Below are positions 1-5,850 of a stretch of DNA of 5,850 nt, piece by piece (positions within the stretch are counted from its first letter, which is position 1; each line of letters begins with the position of its first letter). The notes below the pieces were generated by a model, which saw only the letters and a program-made list of their open reading frames with translations, was not told the origin of the DNA and ran no database searches. The DNA is from JAUVXJ01 sp034430275. Its GTDB lineage: Bacteria > Chloroflexota > Anaerolineae > UBA7937 > B3-Chlor. The stretch covers positions 1-5,850 of the forward strand of contig DAOUEW010000400.1 in assembly GCA_034430275.1 (NCBI GenBank), given 5' to 3'. A program made the translations under genes and the position numbers.

Positions 1-138
1 TCCTGGGATGCGGTCGAACCAGACGACGATGTTGACATCGTTGGTGGAGCCTACCGAGGCCATCTCCAGGAAGTCGTCTATGGCCTCACTCTCCATGTCA
101 TTGTCGCCGTTGAGGTAGACGAGGACCGTCCACTGCGC
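1..138 (-). other. Start of a peptidase family C11 (clostripain-like) domain (res. 1905-1950, truncated)
   Basis: The last 46 residues read 'AQWTVLVYLNGDNDMESEA', then a helix 'IDDFLEMASVGST', then 'DVNIVVWFDRIPG'. This is the signature opening of clostripain-family peptidases ('W.vlvYl.aDNdLe....ddl.Em..vGS...vnivvq.Dr'). In the family the catalytic His and Cys lie further downstream, beyond the left edge, so activity cannot be judged. Clostripain itself is an Arg-specific, self-processing clan CD cysteine peptidase. The length and the catalytic state of this copy are unknown. Confidence 0.75.
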
Positions 139-3100
139 GTCTCCCCCCAACAGGTCGGGGGCATCGAACTCGGTGGTCGGAATCGCAGGGGCTCCATGCT
201 CGTCCTGAGCTGTGAAGTAGTACGTGTAGTCCGAGCCGGATTCGGAGAACCCCATTTGCAGATGTACGCAGATCACCCCCGCCGCGTAGTCGCCGGTGGG
301 GCAGGACATGGCGAAGGGGCTGCCAGGGATCTCTGCACCTGCCTTCCTGATGTGCAGCTGCACCTCGCCCGGCTCGTCACCATCCGCGTCGGAGTACTCG
401 ATGCGGTACATGTAAGCCATGTTAATGTGCCCGCTCTCCGGATGCAGGCCATCCTCCTCGTAGGTGGACTCTCCGGTCCACTCCAGAACAGGTGGGTTGT
501 TAGGACTCATGTCCGGCGCGTCCAACTCCGTCGTAGCCGCCGACGTCGCGCCACGGCTGTCTTCGGCCGTGAAGTAGTAGGTGTAGTCCGTCCCGGCTTC
601 GGCGAAGCCAGACTTGGCGTAGCTACAGATCACCCCCGTCTGGTAGTCGCCGAGCTCGCAGGCCATGTCGAAGGGGCTGCCTCCTATGGCCACGTCGCCT
701 TTCTCTATGTGTAGGTAGACGTGGGCTGGCGCGTCCCCATCGAAGGGGTCGGAGTACTCGATGCGGTAGCTGTACTCGTCGCCGGTATCGCCGCTCTCCG
801 GATGTACTCCATCCTGCTCGTAGTTGGGCTCTCCGGTCCAGCTCAGCAGGGGCGGGGAGTTAGTGGGGCGAACCTTGACTTCGTCGATGCCGAACCCATC
901 GTTCGGTATGGGATTCTCTCCGTAGAACTGGAACTTGATCAGAAAGTGGTCGTTCAAGGAGAGCCCCAGAGAGGAGGCCTGGGCGTCGATGTCGATGATC
1001 TCTTGGCCATAGTAGGGCTGGTAGTCTAGAAAGGACTCGATCTCGTGCCAGTTGGCCCCGAGGTCGTCGCTGATGTAGACGCCGTCGTCTAGGTGTCCGC
1101 GGTCGTCGTACTCTCGCCACCAGAAGTCGAGAAGGACGTCCGTCTGTCCCGTAAGGTCGATAGCCAGAATAGCTTTGGACCAGGAGAACTGGGAGCCGCT
1201 GACCTCGTCGTCCAGCAGCAGGTGATATGCGCCCTGGTACGGATAGTAGGCGGAATCGACACGAACGCGGCCCTCGTTGATCTCTTCGGCGCTCCATACG
1301 GGAGCCAGGGATCCCGCTTCGAAGCCGTCATAGAATGGAAACTCGGCGACCTCGCCCACGTAGGTGAAGACTGCGTAAACGCTCTTGTCTGCGTCCATGA
1401 CCACGGGGGTCGGATTGTCACTGCCTGTTGCATCCCAACTCCAGTAGTGGAAGAAGTATCCGTCGGCTGGATGGGCAGTGAGATCCACCACGGTGTCGGC
1501 GGCGTACCTGTCACCTGCGCAATTGGGCGCCGGCTCAGCTGAGATCGTTCCGCTGCCACCAGGGATGACGTCGGTGTCGAGGGTGAAGCACGTCGCTGTG
1601 AAGTTGCCCGCGATTCCCTTGTTGAAGTCCATAGTGAAGGTCAAGGGATTGCTGCTGCCCGAAGCGTTGCCGCTCCAGTGGCTGAAGTTGTAGCCGTCGG
1701 CAGGAATGGCGGTCAGCGTCACTTGCGTACCCTCAGCGTAGGCCCCGGCGGGGCAGTTGGGGTCCGGACTCACAGAGACCGTGCCCGCGCCTCCAGGGCT
1801 GACACTGGTGGAGAGAGTGTAGCAGATGAGGGTGAAGCCAGCGGTGACACTCTTGTCTGCGTTCATGGTCACCGTCGTGGGGTTCTCGCTGCCAGACGCG
1901 TCGCCAATCCATGAGGAGAAGCTGTAGCCTCCAAGGGGTGCGGCGGTCAGTTCAACAAGTGTGTCCTCGAGATACTTGCCCCCGTCACAATTGGGAGCAG
2001 GATTGGCGGCAATGGTACCGGCGCCACCAGGGACCACGCTCAGCGCCAGGCTGTAACATGTCTGCTCCGTGAAGTTGGCGGTGACGCCCTTGCTCGCGTT
2101 CATGGTCACCGTCGTGGGGTTGGCGCTGCCAGAGGCCTGCCCGCTCCAGTGGCTGAACTCGTAGCCTGAGGCGGCATTGGCGGTTAACTCAACGATGGAA
2201 CCTACCGTGTACTTGCCACCTCCGCAGTTGGGGGCAGGGCTGGGGCTGACCGTCCCAGATCCGCCGGGGCTCACGTTGATGGCCAGATCGTAGCAGATCT
2301 GGGCGAAGTTGGCCGTGACGGACGCGTCGGAGTGCATGGTGATGGTGGTGGGGTTGGAACTGCCGGAGGCGCTGCCGCTCCACCACGAGAAGCCGTAGCC
2401 AGTTGCCGCGTTGGCTGTTAGTTCCACCAGGGTCCCGGCTGCATACTTGCCTCCCGCGCAGTTGGGCGCCGGGTTGGCGTTGACGGTTCCTGCTCCGGAA
2501 GGACTGACGCTCGTATTCAGGGAATAGCATTGCTGCACAAAGTGAGCGGTGACGTTCTTGTCACCATCCACGGCGATGGTCCTGGGGTTGATGTCGCCGT
2601 CGAGGTCGCCCGTCCAGTAGCCGAAGCTGTATCCAGAGTAAGGGCTGGCGGTCAATTGCACCTCAGTACCTTCGGCGTACAGTCCACCCCCGCAATTGGG
2701 GGCCGGATCGGCCGAGACGGTTCCGCCTCCCGAGGGATCGACGCTGAGGTTGAGCGAGTGGCATACCTGAGTGAAGTTGGCGGTGACGCTCTTGTCTGAG
2801 TCGATGGTGATGGTGGTGGGGTTGCTGCTGCCCGAGGCGCTCCCACTCCAGAAGGAGAAGCTGTATCCGGTGGCGGGGTTGGCGGTCAACTGGACCTGCG
2901 TCCCCGTAGCGTATCTGCCGCCCGTACAGTTGGGCAGGGGACTGACGTCCACGGTTCCGCCCCCGGCAGGGCTGGCGGCAGTGCTCAGAGTGTAGCAGAC
3001 CTGGGTGAAGTTGGCGGTGATGTTCTTCTCTGCGTCTACAGTGATCGTGGCAGGGTTACTGCTGCCCGAAGCGCTCCCACTCCAGTAGGAGAAGCTGTAG

Positions 3101-5850
3101 CCTGTTGACGGGTTTGCGGTAAGCTCGACCTCCGTGCCAGCAATGTACTTGTCGCCGCAGTTGGGAGCCGGATCGGCGCTGACGGTCCCCCCTCCCGCAG
3201 GACTCACCGCGAGGTCCAGGCCATAGCAGACCGGGGCGAAGTTCCCCGTCACGTCCTTGTCGGCGTCCATGCTGATGGTCGTGGGGTTGCTGCTGCCAGA
3301 CGCGCTCCCGCTCCAATGGCTGAACTCGTAGCCAGATGTGGCATCAGCGGTGAGCTGGACGGACGTGCCATGGACGTATTCGCCGCCCCCGCAATTGGGC
3401 GCCGGGTCGGCGCTGACACTGCCACTTCCACCTGGACTCACATCGGTGTTCAGGGTGTGGCATGGCGTGGTGAAGAAGTCCCAGGTAGCCCCTGCGGTGT
3501 CTTCACCGCAGAAGTTCTTGGCCACCACCTTCCAGAAGTAGTGGGCATCGTACTCCAGCGCGGGAAGATCGTAGTCGCTCTCCGAACTGATCCCGACGAA
3601 CGGCGGGTCGGAGGTCGTGCCGAAGTAGACGTCATATCCCGTGGCATGGGCCGCATCCGCCCAGTCCAGATCGGAGTGGATCCACACGCCCGTAGCGTCA
3701 TCTTCCGGTGACGGGGTGCTGGGCATGGTGGCTGCGGGGGGGCTGGGAGGATGCTCAGAGGAGCCCAGCTGGAGATCGACCATCGGATCGCCGATGAGCA
3801 TCATCTCCAGCACAGTCTTCTTGTCCCAGTCGGAGTGGTAGTACTGAGCGTCGTACCAGGACTCCCTTGCATAGGCAAGCGCCTGGCCGAGGGTGTAGTC
3901 CCAGTCGGTGATGCGGTGCTGGAAGAACTCCTGGTTGATGCCGTCAATGTAGCCTGCTGTGGCGTGCATGGTCGTGCCAATGTAGGCTATCGCCCCCGCA
4001 TCGATGAACCCACAGCCCAGATTAACGTCGTCGTCGAAGTCCCACGTACCATCCGCTCCCATGAACCTGGCCGTCATGCAGGAGTCGGTATACTGTAAGA
4101 AGGGATAATCGCGCCACGTGTCCTCGTGGGCGGCCAGGTGATCCCGGTGGAGATAGTCCGCGTCTCCACCACTCCCCAGCGCAACCGCTTCGTCGTTTCC
4201 ATGACCTTTGGCAAAGCCCACGGTGACGCCTGAGTCCAATCCCAATGTTCCCTCAACGTAGTTCGCCTTACTGAAATCGTCATCCGCCTGCGAGTATAGA
4301 GGCGAGCTGGGTTCGAGGAGCAGCGTTGCAGCCGGCGCTACACTCCCCAGATAACTGGAGACGTCCACAGCCGTTTCCTCGTAGCCGCCATCCCAGGTGA
4401 TGGAGCCGGAGACGGTCCAGTCCAGGTAGTCCGCATCCAGGCAGCCGGCCTCGTATCTCTTCACCGTGTCGACGTATTGCTGCGTTTCCGCGTCCGTCGA
4501 ACCGATAGGCCTTCCCACGTACGAGTCCACGACCCAACCGTCTGTTAGCTGGCCTACGGATAGGCTCTCTCGCACTTCGTAGTAGAAGTCAGTGCCGATC
4601 TCATCAGGGTCTTCTGTGTCTCCCGTGGGATCGGTAACGAAGAAGCAGCTAGCCTCTCCAAGGTCGCCGTCCCCAAAGATGGCGATGTAGATAGGATCGT
4701 ATGCGTTGATCTCCGTTCTGATCTGGTTGGCTGTGTAGCCCCCTACCTCCAGGATCTCGGCGCTACGATAGGCCGCCAATTGATAGGCGGCTACATCGAA
4801 TTCGCCCTCTTCCACCTGGTCCACCACAACGAGGTAGTAAGGTGATGAGGACAAGGTTGCATACTGCATGTCAGCAGCAGACAGGGCGGTTGTCCAGTCA
4901 GGGTTTATGATCTCCGTTGCATAGAGGGCGAGATCATGCTCCTTCACCGTCTGGTAGAATCCGCCGTTTTGCTTCTGGAGGTGAAAGAACTGGTTGATCT
5001 GCCTCTGCCCGTCGAGGCGAATCACCCGCATGTCGCCCCCCTCTATCCACGTCAGGAGGCTCGACGGGAGTTCTCCGCTAATGATTACATTGGAGACGCC
5101 CAAGTCGTTTGCGAGGTCCTGGGCGGCGGCCAGGTCTGTGTCGTCAGCAACGCCCACCAGTGGCCAGTTGAGATACGAGGCCAGGGGAACAAGGGACCCC
5201 CCGATGTGCCCGGGCTTCCCAAACAGGACCAGGCCTGGCGACTCAGCCCATTCACCTCGGATCAGTTCCAGTACCCTCGACTGACTGGTGACCAGCTCCA
5301 CTTCGCCATAGTCGCTCAGGTGCTGTACCTGCTTAGCCTGGACGAACTGGGAGTCTGTGGCGTCCGAATAGGTCATCACGCCGAAGAAGCTGCTGGACCC
5401 CGCCGAGTTCTCGTCTCTCCAGAAGCCTGCAGAGATCATCGAGTACTCGCTACGTCCATCCTCTCGGACCAGAAACGCCCTGGGGGTTGCAGAGTCACAC
5501 AAGGAGGCATCCGCTGCCAGATTCTGGCCCTCGTGCCCACTGCGGTGGCCCCTGGGCAGAACCTCGATCTGACCCAGACGGTCAGGCACGTCATCCAGCA
5601 GGGAGATGCTCCTCTCCTCTTCCACGAGTCCTGGCACTGAGTACACCACCTCCAGCTCCACAGCAGTGTGAACCAGAGCGGAACCTGTGGTCGGGTCGAA
5701 CTGAACAGGCCAAATGCTGACCGTGCCCAAGGTGTTGCCGTCTCTCAGCGCGCCAATCTCGGTGACGCGGTAGAACTCCTCCGGGTATGTCGAGGTCAGC
5801 TCTTGGAGGGGGATGTCCTCCTGTACCAACCCAGTCGGTGTGACTCTCAT
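1..5850 (-). CDS. Giant multidomain extracellular protease, C25 gingipain-like with C-terminal C11 clostripain-like start (partial at both ends)
   Basis: An uninterrupted minus-strand frame of 1950 codons fills the window. I translated every codon and found no stop. Domain order: propeptide-like segment, cell-wall-binding-2-like module, C25 peptidase, Fn3-like domain, nine InlB-type repeats, MAM/jelly-roll-like domain, two Ig-like repeats, start of a C11 peptidase. Each domain reads smoothly into the next in one frame, so no frameshift is apparent. An ATG lies exactly at the right edge (5848-5850), but the residues after it are not a signal peptide and already look like the middle of a C25 propeptide. 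The true start is therefore probably upstream and the N-terminus is missing. The left edge cuts inside the C11 domain. Expected role: secreted or surface-tethered cysteine endopeptidase, cleaving proteins outside the cell; this is inferred from the families. The anchor or sorting signal, if any, is off-window. The reading frame is very secure; the function is well supported for C25 and less so for C11. Confidence 0.93.
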   Translation of the reverse strand, partial: MRVTPTGLVQEDIPLQELTSTYPEEFYRVTEIGALRDGNTLGTVSIWPVQFDPTTGSALVHTAVELEVVYSVPGLVEEERSISLLDDVPDRLGQIEVLPRGHRSGHEGQNLAADASLCDSATPRAFLVREDGRSEYSMISAGFWRDENSAGSSSFFGVMTYSDATDSQFVQAKQVQHLSDYGEVELVTSQSRVLELIRGEWAESPGLVLFGKPGHIGGSLVPLASYLNWPLVGVADDTDLAAAQDLANDLGVSNVIISGELPSSLLTWIEGGDMRVIRLDGQRQINQFFHLQKQNGGFYQTVKEHDLALYATEIINPDWTTALSAADMQYATLSSSPYYLVVVDQVEEGEFDVAAYQLAAYRSAEILEVGGYTANQIRTEINAYDPIYIAIFGDGDLGEASCFFVTDPTGDTEDPDEIGTDFYYEVRESLSVGQLTDGWVVDSYVGRPIGSTDAETQQYVDTVKRYEAGCLDADYLDWTVSGSITWDGGYEETAVDVSSYLGSVAPAATLLLEPSSPLYSQADDDFSKANYVEGTLGLDSGVTVGFAKGHGNDEAVALGSGGDADYLHRDHLAAHEDTWRDYPFLQYTDSCMTARFMGADGTWDFDDDVNLGCGFIDAGAIAYIGTTMHATAGYIDGINQEFFQHRITDWDYTLGQALAYARESWYDAQYYHSDWDKKTVLEMMLIGDPMVDLQLGSSEHPPSPPAATMPSTPSPEDDATGVWIHSDLDWADAAHATGYDVYFGTTSDPPFVGISSESDYDLPALEYDAHYFWKVVAKNFCGEDTAGATWDFFTTPCHTLNTDVSPGGSGSVSADPAPNCGGGEYVHGTSVQLTADATSGYEFSHWSGSASGSSNPTTISMDADKDVTGNFAPVCYGLDLAVSPAGGGTVSADPAPNCGDKYIAGTEVELTANPSTGYSFSYWSGSASGSSNPATITVDAEKNITANFTQVCYTLSTAASPAGGGTVDVSPLPNCTGGRYATGTQVQLTANPATGYSFSFWSGSASGSSNPTTITIDSDKSVTANFTQVCHSLNLSVDPSGGGTVSADPAPNCGGGLYAEGTEVQLTASPYSGYSFGYWTGDLDGDINPRTIAVDGDKNVTAHFVQQCYSLNTSVSPSGAGTVNANPAPNCAGGKYAAGTLVELTANAATGYGFSWWSGSASGSSNPTTITMHSDASVTANFAQICYDLAINVSPGGSGTVSPSPAPNCGGGKYTVGSIVELTANAASGYEFSHWSGQASGSANPTTVTMNASKGVTANFTEQTCYSLALSVVPGGAGTIAANPAPNCDGGKYLEDTLVELTAAPLGGYSFSSWIGDASGSENPTTVTMNADKSVTAGFTLICYTLSTSVSPGGAGTVSVSPDPNCPAGAYAEGTQVTLTAIPADGYNFSHWSGNASGSSNPLTFTMDFNKGIAGNFTATCFTLDTDVIPGGSGTISAEPAPNCAGDRYAADTVVDLTAHPADGYFFHYWSWDATGSDNPTPVVMDADKSVYAVFTYVGEVAEFPFYDGFEAGSLAPVWSAEEINEGRVRVDSAYYPYQGAYHLLLDDEVSGSQFSWSKAILAIDLTGQTDVLLDFWWREYDDRGHLDDGVYISDDLGANWHEIESFLDYQPYYGQEIIDIDAQASSLGLSLNDHFLIKFQFYGENPIPNDGFGIDEVKVRPTNSPPLLSWTGEPNYEQDGVHPESGDTGDEYSYRIEYSDPFDGDAPAHVYLHIEKGDVAIGGSPFDMACELGDYQTGVICSYAKSGFAEAGTDYTYYFTAEDSRGATSAATTELDAPDMSPNNPPVLEWTGESTYEEDGLHPESGHINMAYMYRIEYSDADGDEPGEVQLHIRKAGAEIPGSPFAMSCPTGDYAAGVICVHLQMGFSESGSDYTYYFTAQDEHGAPAIPTTEFDAPDLLGGDAQWTVLVYLNGDNDMESEAIDDFLEMASVGSTNDVNIVVWFDRIPG
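142..501 (-). repeat. Ig/cadherin-like repeat B of a tandem pair (res. 1784-1903)
   Basis: Second copy, in register with repeat A at a 360-nt period: 'NNPPVLEWTGESTYEEDG', 'HPESG', 'YMYRIEYSDADGDEP', 'GSPFAMSC', 'GDYAAGVIC', 'SDYTYYFTAQDEHGA', 'EFDAPD'. The cysteine pair (C1850 and C1861) keeps the same 11-residue spacing as in repeat A. DNA similarity is also clear: positions 433-480 and 793-840 match at 42 of 48 bases by my count. It ends in a short 'LLGGD' linker directly before the C11-like segment. Confidence 0.7.
502..861 (-). repeat. Ig/cadherin-like repeat A of a tandem pair (res. 1664-1783)
   Basis: First of two 120-residue repeats. It begins 'NSPPLLSWTGEPNYEQDG' followed by 'HPESG', contains 'YSYRIEYSDPFDGDAP', has a cysteine pair 11 residues apart (C1731 and C1742 around 'ELGDYQTGVI'), then 'GTDYTYYFTAEDSRGA', and ends 'ELDAPDMSP'. 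The closing 'Y.YYFtA.DsrGa' strand is typical of Ig-like folds. The DPFDGD loop resembles calcium-binding loops of cadherin-like domains. I do not recognise a named family with certainty. Probably a structural spacer ahead of the C11-like domain. Confidence 0.7.
865..1344 (-). other. MAM / concanavalin-like jelly-roll domain (res. 1503-1662)
   Basis: The segment opens with 'FPFYDGFEAGSLAPVWS' and goes on with 'QGAYHLLLDD', 'SKAILAIDLTG', 'VLLDFWWREYDDRG', 'DDGVYISDDLGANWHEI', 'FLIKFQFYGEN' and finally 'DGFGIDEVKVRP'. This series ('DGFE.g.l...W', 'G...l.ld', 'a.l..DLtg....L.F.w.e..d', 'DGV.iS.D.G..W', 'DGF.iDdV.v') is typical of MAM-like beta-sandwich domains found beside bacterial extracellular peptidases. 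They usually bind carbohydrate or protein ligands or serve as structural modules; the ligand here is unknown. The acidic residues near 'EYDDRGHLDDG' could bind calcium, but this is a guess. Confidence 0.72.
1357..3462 (-). repeat. Nine tandem ~78-aa InlB-type (divergent B-repeat) domains (res. 797-1498)
   Basis: Nine head-to-tail protein repeats with no spacer. Boundaries by + strand position, each starting at a Cys: R1 3229-3462, R2 2998-3228, R3 2764-2997, R4 2530-2763, R5 2296-2529, R6 2059-2295, R7 1825-2058, R8 1591-1824, R9 1357-1590. All are 78 residues except R2 (77, one Gly lost in the 'GGK' loop) and R6 (79, one extra residue before the next Cys). The consensus begins C-Y-x-L, then 'SPGGxGTVSADPAPNC', 'GGKYAxGTxVELTANP', 'GYSFSxWSGSASGSSNPTT' and 'ITMDADKSVTANF'. 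This is the pattern of bacterial surface beta-grasp repeats (the InlB B-repeat/Flg_new family). The two cysteines of each repeat are 23 residues apart in every copy I measured, suggesting an intradomain disulfide and hence an extracellular site. The likely role is a stiff stalk or adhesive arm between the two protease ends; this is an inference. Confidence 0.93.
3463..3720 (-). other. Fibronectin type III-like domain (res. 711-796)
   Basis: After a Pro/Ser-rich linker (about res. 697-715) comes a pattern typical of bacterial Fn3-like domains: 'SDLDWADAAHATGYDVYFGT' (compare 'l.W....ga..Y.vy.gt'), then 'YDLPALEYDAHYFWKVVAKN' (compare 'l..L.....Y.WkV.A.n'), ending in 'WDFFTTP' just before the first cysteine of the repeat array. 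Such domains commonly follow C25 catalytic domains, which end with an Ig-like subdomain. It is probably a structural spacer. Confidence 0.72.
3766..4845 (-). other. Peptidase family C25 (gingipain-like) catalytic domain (res. 336-695)
   Basis: The landmarks occur in the family order: opening strand 'PYYLVVVD' (337-344); a helix ending in 'IRTEINAYDPIYIAIFGDG' (compare 'IK..y......yvLLVGD'); 'GTDFYYE' (419-425); 'DSYVGRPIG' followed by a 'YVDTVKRYE' helix (compare 'D..vGRi.......v.KiiaYE'); 'VGFAKGHGND' with the likely catalytic His550 (compare gingipain 'YTGHGS'); 'YPFLQYTDSCMTARF' with the likely nucleophile Cys591 (compare gingipain 'PFIFDVACVNGDF'); 'AGAIAYIGTT'; and the closing 'LIGDPMVDL' (685-693). 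His and Cys are 41 residues apart, against 33 in gingipain RgpB. Known members are clan CD cysteine endopeptidases, often Arg- or Lys-specific; the specificity of this one cannot be read from the sequence. The domain length of about 360 residues fits the family. Confidence 0.87.
4972..5238 (-). other. Cell-wall-binding repeat 2-like module (res. 205-293)
   Basis: The pattern matches the CW_binding_2 type of repeat: a first strand 'GLVLFGKPGHIGGSLVPLA', then 'SYLNWPLVGV' (compare 'Aa.lnaPlLlt'), an alpha segment 'LAAAQDLANDLGVSNVIISG' (compare 'el..LGv..v.ivGG'), and a closing 'MRVIRLDGQRQ' (compare 'v.Rl.G.dRy.Ta'). In Gram-positive bacteria such repeats, usually in sets of three, bind cell-wall polymers. 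Related modules also occur in archaeal and other surface proteins. Only one copy is clear here. It sits between the propeptide-like region and the catalytic domain. The assignment rests on pattern recognition and could instead be a divergent part of the C25 N-terminal subdomain. Confidence 0.5.
5239..5850 (-). other. N-terminal propeptide-like region and linker of the C25 protease (res. 1-204)
   Basis: Residues about 20-73 (from 'YPEEFYRVTEIGALRDG' through 'VSIWPVQFDP' to 'VELEVVYSV') resemble the end of the beta-rich propeptide found before C25 catalytic domains: a conserved 'G.lR.....V.v.PvQ.dp' stretch followed by alternating hydrophobic strands. In gingipains this region acts as folding aid and inhibitor and is cut away on activation; that role is carried over here by analogy. 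Residues 74-204 are an acidic, poorly recognisable linker with one cysteine (C118). No hydrophobic signal peptide is visible at residues 1-30, which suggests the real N-terminus lies beyond the right edge. Confidence 0.5.

Noticed and set aside
196..1029. Two consecutive + strand open frames (172 and 102 codons)
   Set aside because: They are antisense to the Ig-like repeats and the jelly-roll domain. Their resemblance to each other only reflects the tandem repeat on the other strand.
1089..1559. Overlapping open frames on both strands around the R9/jelly-roll junction
   Set aside because: They are out of frame with the 1950-codon gene; their Arg/Pro/Ser-rich composition is typical of shifted frames in GC-rich DNA.
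1357..3462. Possible CRISPR array or non-coding satellite because of regular spacing of about 234 bp
   Set aside because: The period is a multiple of three in every copy, substitutions follow codon positions, and the frame is open throughout; it is a protein domain repeat.
3721..3780. G-rich run and Pro/Ser linker as a possible gene boundary between the C25 domain and the rest
   Set aside because: No stop or start signal is found here; the frame runs straight from the C25 'GDPM' end through a Pro/Ser linker into the Fn3-like domain.
4080..4140. Possible frameshift or degeneration between the catalytic His and Cys because the spacing is longer than in gingipain
   Set aside because: Sequence on both sides aligns in the same frame with the family, and the extra residues form a plausible surface loop.
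4936..5640. 234-codon open frame on the + strand
   Set aside because: It lies wholly opposite the C25 propeptide and CWB2-like region of the minus-strand gene, has no recognisable domain, and is the kind of antisense frame high-GC coding DNA often leaves open.

Overview
The whole window is the inside of one very large protein gene on the minus strand. Taking + strand triplets from position 1 and reverse-complementing them gives 1950 consecutive sense codons, with no in-frame TTA, CTA or TCA anywhere. The frame is open at both ends of the window. I see no second gene, RNA gene, promoter, terminator, mobile element or intergenic space. Residue numbers below count from the ATG complement at 5848-5850 (residue 1) to position 1 (residue 1950).

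Layout, N- to C-terminus (right to left): a propeptide-like beta-rich segment and linker (res. 1-204); a module like cell-wall-binding repeat 2 (205-293); a gingipain-type peptidase family C25 catalytic domain with an apparent His550/Cys591 dyad (336-695); a fibronectin-III-like domain (711-796); nine tandem repeats of about 78 residues of the InlB/Listeria-type beta-grasp kind, each with two cysteines exactly 23 residues apart (797-1498); a MAM/jelly-roll-like domain (1503-1662); two 120-residue Ig/cadherin-like repeats (1664-1903); and the first ~46 residues of what looks like a second peptidase, of the clostripain family C11 (1905-1950), which continues past the left edge.

The product is best read as a secreted or surface-anchored multidomain protease with a long disulfide-stabilised stalk. 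Its most interesting property is the probable presence of two different clan CD (caspase-fold) peptidase domains in one polypeptide, separated by about 1200 residues of non-catalytic modules.

Organism: high-GC DNA (about 60% by eye) and the 'PNC.GGKY..GT.V.LTA.P..GY.FS.WSG.ASGS.NPTT' repeat style fit a free-living environmental bacterium. I associate such repeats with Chloroflexota/Anaerolineae-type metagenomic genomes, but archaeal or other bacterial origins cannot be excluded. No taxonomic marker is present.
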